Below, piece by piece: positions 4,929 to 7,237 of a DNA stretch of 7,237 nucleotides. Origin of the DNA: Ignavibacteriales bacterium CG12_big_fil_rev_8_21_14_0_65_30_8 (GTDB taxonomy: Bacteria > Bacteroidota > Ignavibacteria > Ignavibacteriales > Ignavibacteriaceae); NCBI GenBank assembly GCA_002783525.1, contig PFGS01000258.1, forward strand, positions 1,947 through 9,183, in the 5' to 3' direction. The notes beneath the pieces were generated by a model that saw only the letters and a program-made list of their open reading frames with translations, did not search any database and was not told the origin of the DNA. Numbering within the stretch: the first letter of the stretch is position 1; every line of letters begins with the position of its first letter. A program made the translations under genes and the position numbers.

Positions 4929-7237
4929 ATGAATCCAAATACAAAAGACAGCACAAATAAATTTTCAGAAAAATTTCTAGAAAGTTTTATTAAGCTGTTT
5001 ATAGAATATGTAGATTCATCTCTTATTGACGATTTTATTTATTCGCTTGAAAAAAATCTTATCAGGTTTCCCAACAACGAAGAAACTGAGTCAAACCTTT
5101 ACAGAATTTTATCATCAAGATATGACAAAGGTTCCTTTGTTTATAACTGCATTAACTATCCAATATATTCTCATTTATTAATAGCAATAGCATCAAGTAG
5201 TAATTACTTAACAGATATACTGATTAAAGATCCGGAATATTTTTACAGTCTTACAAATTCTGAAATTCTACAAAGAAAAATTGTTAAAGAATCCTTTGAA
5301 CATGAAACAAAACAAATGTTATTATCCTTTGATACTTTTAAAGCAAAATTGAATTCTTTAAAATCGCTAAAAAGAAAAGAGACTTTACGAATTGGTGTAA
5401 ATGATATACTCGGGTATTCGGATGTTAAAACAACTATCCTTCAACTATCTATTCTCGCAAAAACTATTAGCGCTTCGCTTTTTAACATTTGCTATCTACA
5501 AATTTTAAATAAATATAAAATCAAAAAAATAAAAAGTAATTTTACCCTGATCGCTTTAGGTAAATTAGGAGGTGATGAATTAAACTATAGTTCTGATATA
5601 GATTTAATTTTACTTTTTGATAAAAATATTACAATAAATAATAAAGAATATTTTGAAATATTAAGTGAAGCTATTCAATTATTTGTAGATAGTTCTAATA
5701 CAATAACAGAAGATGGATTTTTATACAGAATTGATTTCAGATTAAGACCTGATGGCAAAACATCTCCGCTTTGCAGAACTTTTACTGATACACTTCATTA
5801 TTATGAAACAAGAGGAGAAGACTGGGAAAGGCAAATGCTTATTAAAGCATCTTATGTTACGGGAGATACAAATTTATATAATGACTTCATAAATTATTTA
5901 AATCCATTTATTTATCCCAAGAGTTTTAAAAAATCTCCTGCAGAACAAATTAAAAAAATGAAATCTGAAATTGAGAGTAAAATTTCAGGTGATAAAAATA
6001 TAAAATTAATTAAAGGTGGAATACGAGACATTGAATTTTCAGTGCAGGCGCTTCAGTTATTAAATGGTGGAAAGATTAAAGATATTAGAACTGGAAATAC
6101 ACTTGAAGCAATAAGAAAGTTAAAAATTAATAAATTGATAACAGAGCAAGAAGCAAATACTCTACATTCAGCATATTATTTATATCGTAAAATTGAACAT
6201 TATCAGCAGTTGAAAAATGACAGACAAACTCACGACATACCATTAAACAGAACAAAACTATACACAATGAGTTTATCTTTAGGATTTAGGAATACAGTAG
6301 AATTTGAAACATTCTTAGATAAAACAAAAAATGATGTTCGCAAAATTTATGAATCTATTGTGTTATCAAAATCAGATGCAACAAGTGAAGATAATATCTT
6401 AAATAAAATTAATTTTTCCGATATAAAAAATGCACACCGTAATTTAGAATATTTAGAAAGTGGAATCGGAATTACTAATCAAAAACTATTTGATGTTTCA
6501 ACATCACAAGCTTATTCTGAAATAGAAAATATTTTACTAAAACATTTAAATAATTCTCACTCCCCTGATAAAATTCTAAACAATTTCGTGAAAATTATTA
6601 AGCAAGTAAAATTACCTTCAATTTGGTTCAAAGAATTAAAAGACAAACAATTCGCTTCTTTTATTTTTCTTATTTGTGAATATTCTGATAAAACTATTGA
6701 GTTTTTACTTGATAATCCTAATTTGATTAATCTAATTTTATCTAAAAAAGTGTTTCAAACTTTATCAAAAAAAGATTTTAATAAATTAGAGATTAATGAA
6801 TTGCTTTTGATCATAACAATTCAATTTACAATTGGTAAGATAAATTATACTAAATTTTCTTATTTGCTAAGTAGTTTTATAAAAACCAAGATAGATGAAT
6901 TAGCTAGAAATATCATTGAAGTAAATTTAGAAAAGGATAATTATATAATTGCAGGAATGGGAAGTTTTAGTATTAATGAAATGTCGTTTATTTCTGATAT
7001 TGATCTTATCTTAATCTCAAATAATAATTCTTCTAAAAATAATTCTGAAAAAATCTTTCAAAATTTTCTTACTGAAATTAACAAGCAGTTAAAACCGTTC
7101 AAAGTTGACTGCAGATTAAGACCCGAGGGGAAAAGCAGTCAATTAGTCTGGAACATTGAAGGTTATCAAAATTATTTAATTAACCGAGCTCAAATATGGG
7201 AATTACAATCTTTATGTAAGATAAACTATTTAAACGG
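4929..7237 (+). CDS. glnE: Bifunctional glutamine synthetase adenylyltransferase/deadenylylase-like protein (GlnE family, 3' end cut)
   Basis: The frame is open for 769 codons to the right edge. Known GlnE proteins are about 950 residues, so roughly 180 are missing. Two nucleotidyltransferase domains are visible. The N-terminal one, deadenylylase in E. coli GlnE, has GKLGGDELNYSSDIDL (211-226; metal ligands D223, D225), then RIDFRLRPDG (D269), GEDWERQMLIKA and, in the linker, GGIRDIEF (363-370). The C-terminal one, adenylylase in E. coli, has SDIDLI (D690, D692) and VDCRLRPEG (D727), but its glycine-lysine motif reads GSFSINEM in place of GKLGGxEL. The role in known systems is reversible AMP-modification of a tyrosine on type I glutamine synthetase, governed by PII and glutamine. 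The ATG follows directly on an in-frame TAG (4926-4928), so it is the earliest possible start. It begins 15 bases after lptG, implying co-transcription. It has no signal peptide. Family membership is firm; retention of both activities is uncertain. Confidence 0.9.
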   Translation, partial: MNPNTKDSTNKFSEKFLESFIKLFIEYVDSSLIDDFIYSLEKNLIRFPNNEETESNLYRILSSRYDKGSFVYNCINYPIYSHLLIAIASSSNYLTDILIKDPEYFYSLTNSEILQRKIVKESFEHETKQMLLSFDTFKAKLNSLKSLKRKETLRIGVNDILGYSDVKTTILQLSILAKTISASLFNICYLQILNKYKIKKIKSNFTLIALGKLGGDELNYSSDIDLILLFDKNITINNKEYFEILSEAIQLFVDSSNTITEDGFLYRIDFRLRPDGKTSPLCRTFTDTLHYYETRGEDWERQMLIKASYVTGDTNLYNDFINYLNPFIYPKSFKKSPAEQIKKMKSEIESKISGDKNIKLIKGGIRDIEFSVQALQLLNGGKIKDIRTGNTLEAIRKLKINKLITEQEANTLHSAYYLYRKIEHYQQLKNDRQTHDIPLNRTKLYTMSLSLGFRNTVEFETFLDKTKNDVRKIYESIVLSKSDATSEDNILNKINFSDIKNAHRNLEYLESGIGITNQKLFDVSTSQAYSEIENILLKHLNNSHSPDKILNNFVKIIKQVKLPSIWFKELKDKQFASFIFLICEYSDKTIEFLLDNPNLINLILSKKVFQTLSKKDFNKLEINELLLIITIQFTIGKINYTKFSYLLSSFIKTKIDELARNIIEVNLEKDNYIIAGMGSFSINEMSFISDIDLILISNNNSSKNNSEKIFQNFLTEINKQLKPFKVDCRLRPEGKSSQLVWNIEGYQNYLINRAQIWELQSLCKINYLN

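Noticed and set aside
1..7237. A defence system, mobile element or other novel accessory cluster
   Set aside because: No transposase, integrase, toxin-antitoxin pair, direct repeats or array structure was seen. Four of the five genes belong to well-known housekeeping families.

Overview
The window is A+T-rich Gram-negative chromosomal DNA with five protein-coding genes, two of them cut by the window edges. No RNA gene, insertion sequence, CRISPR array or prophage was seen. LPS-export permeases imply an LPS-bearing outer membrane. A lipoprotein with a short signal peptide and an acidic run right after the lipidated cysteine fits the Bacteroidota/Chlorobiota/Ignavibacteriota superphylum. The GlnE-type enzyme fits the Chlorobiota/Ignavibacteriota side better than typical Bacteroidetes. 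This placement is inference from a few proteins.

Layout. The left third is on the minus strand. An M20-family metallo-dipeptidase gene (2306 to 942, TTG start with a good ribosome binding site) is followed by an unfamiliar lipoprotein gene (768 to 1, running off the left edge). The lipoprotein gene has its own well-formed sigma70-like promoter in the 173-base gap between them. A 163-base, very A+T-rich divergent region (2307-2469) then separates the dipeptidase gene from a plus-strand operon. That operon holds two LptF/LptG-family permease genes overlapping by four bases (ATGA at 3831-3834), and 15 bases later a glnE-like gene (4929 to beyond 7237).

How the genes relate. The two permeases should form the transmembrane part of an LptB2FG transporter that extracts LPS from the inner membrane; LptB itself is not in the window. 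The glnE-like gene encodes a two-domain nucleotidyltransferase that, in known systems, adenylylates and deadenylylates glutamine synthetase. Its link to LPS export is only co-transcription. The dipeptidase is a cytoplasmic peptide-scavenging enzyme with no evident functional tie to the operon.

This is mostly ordinary core-genome sequence. The points most worth a second look are the degenerate glycine motif in the second GlnE catalytic domain, the unrecognised acidic-tailed lipoprotein, and the enlarged periplasmic region of the first permease.
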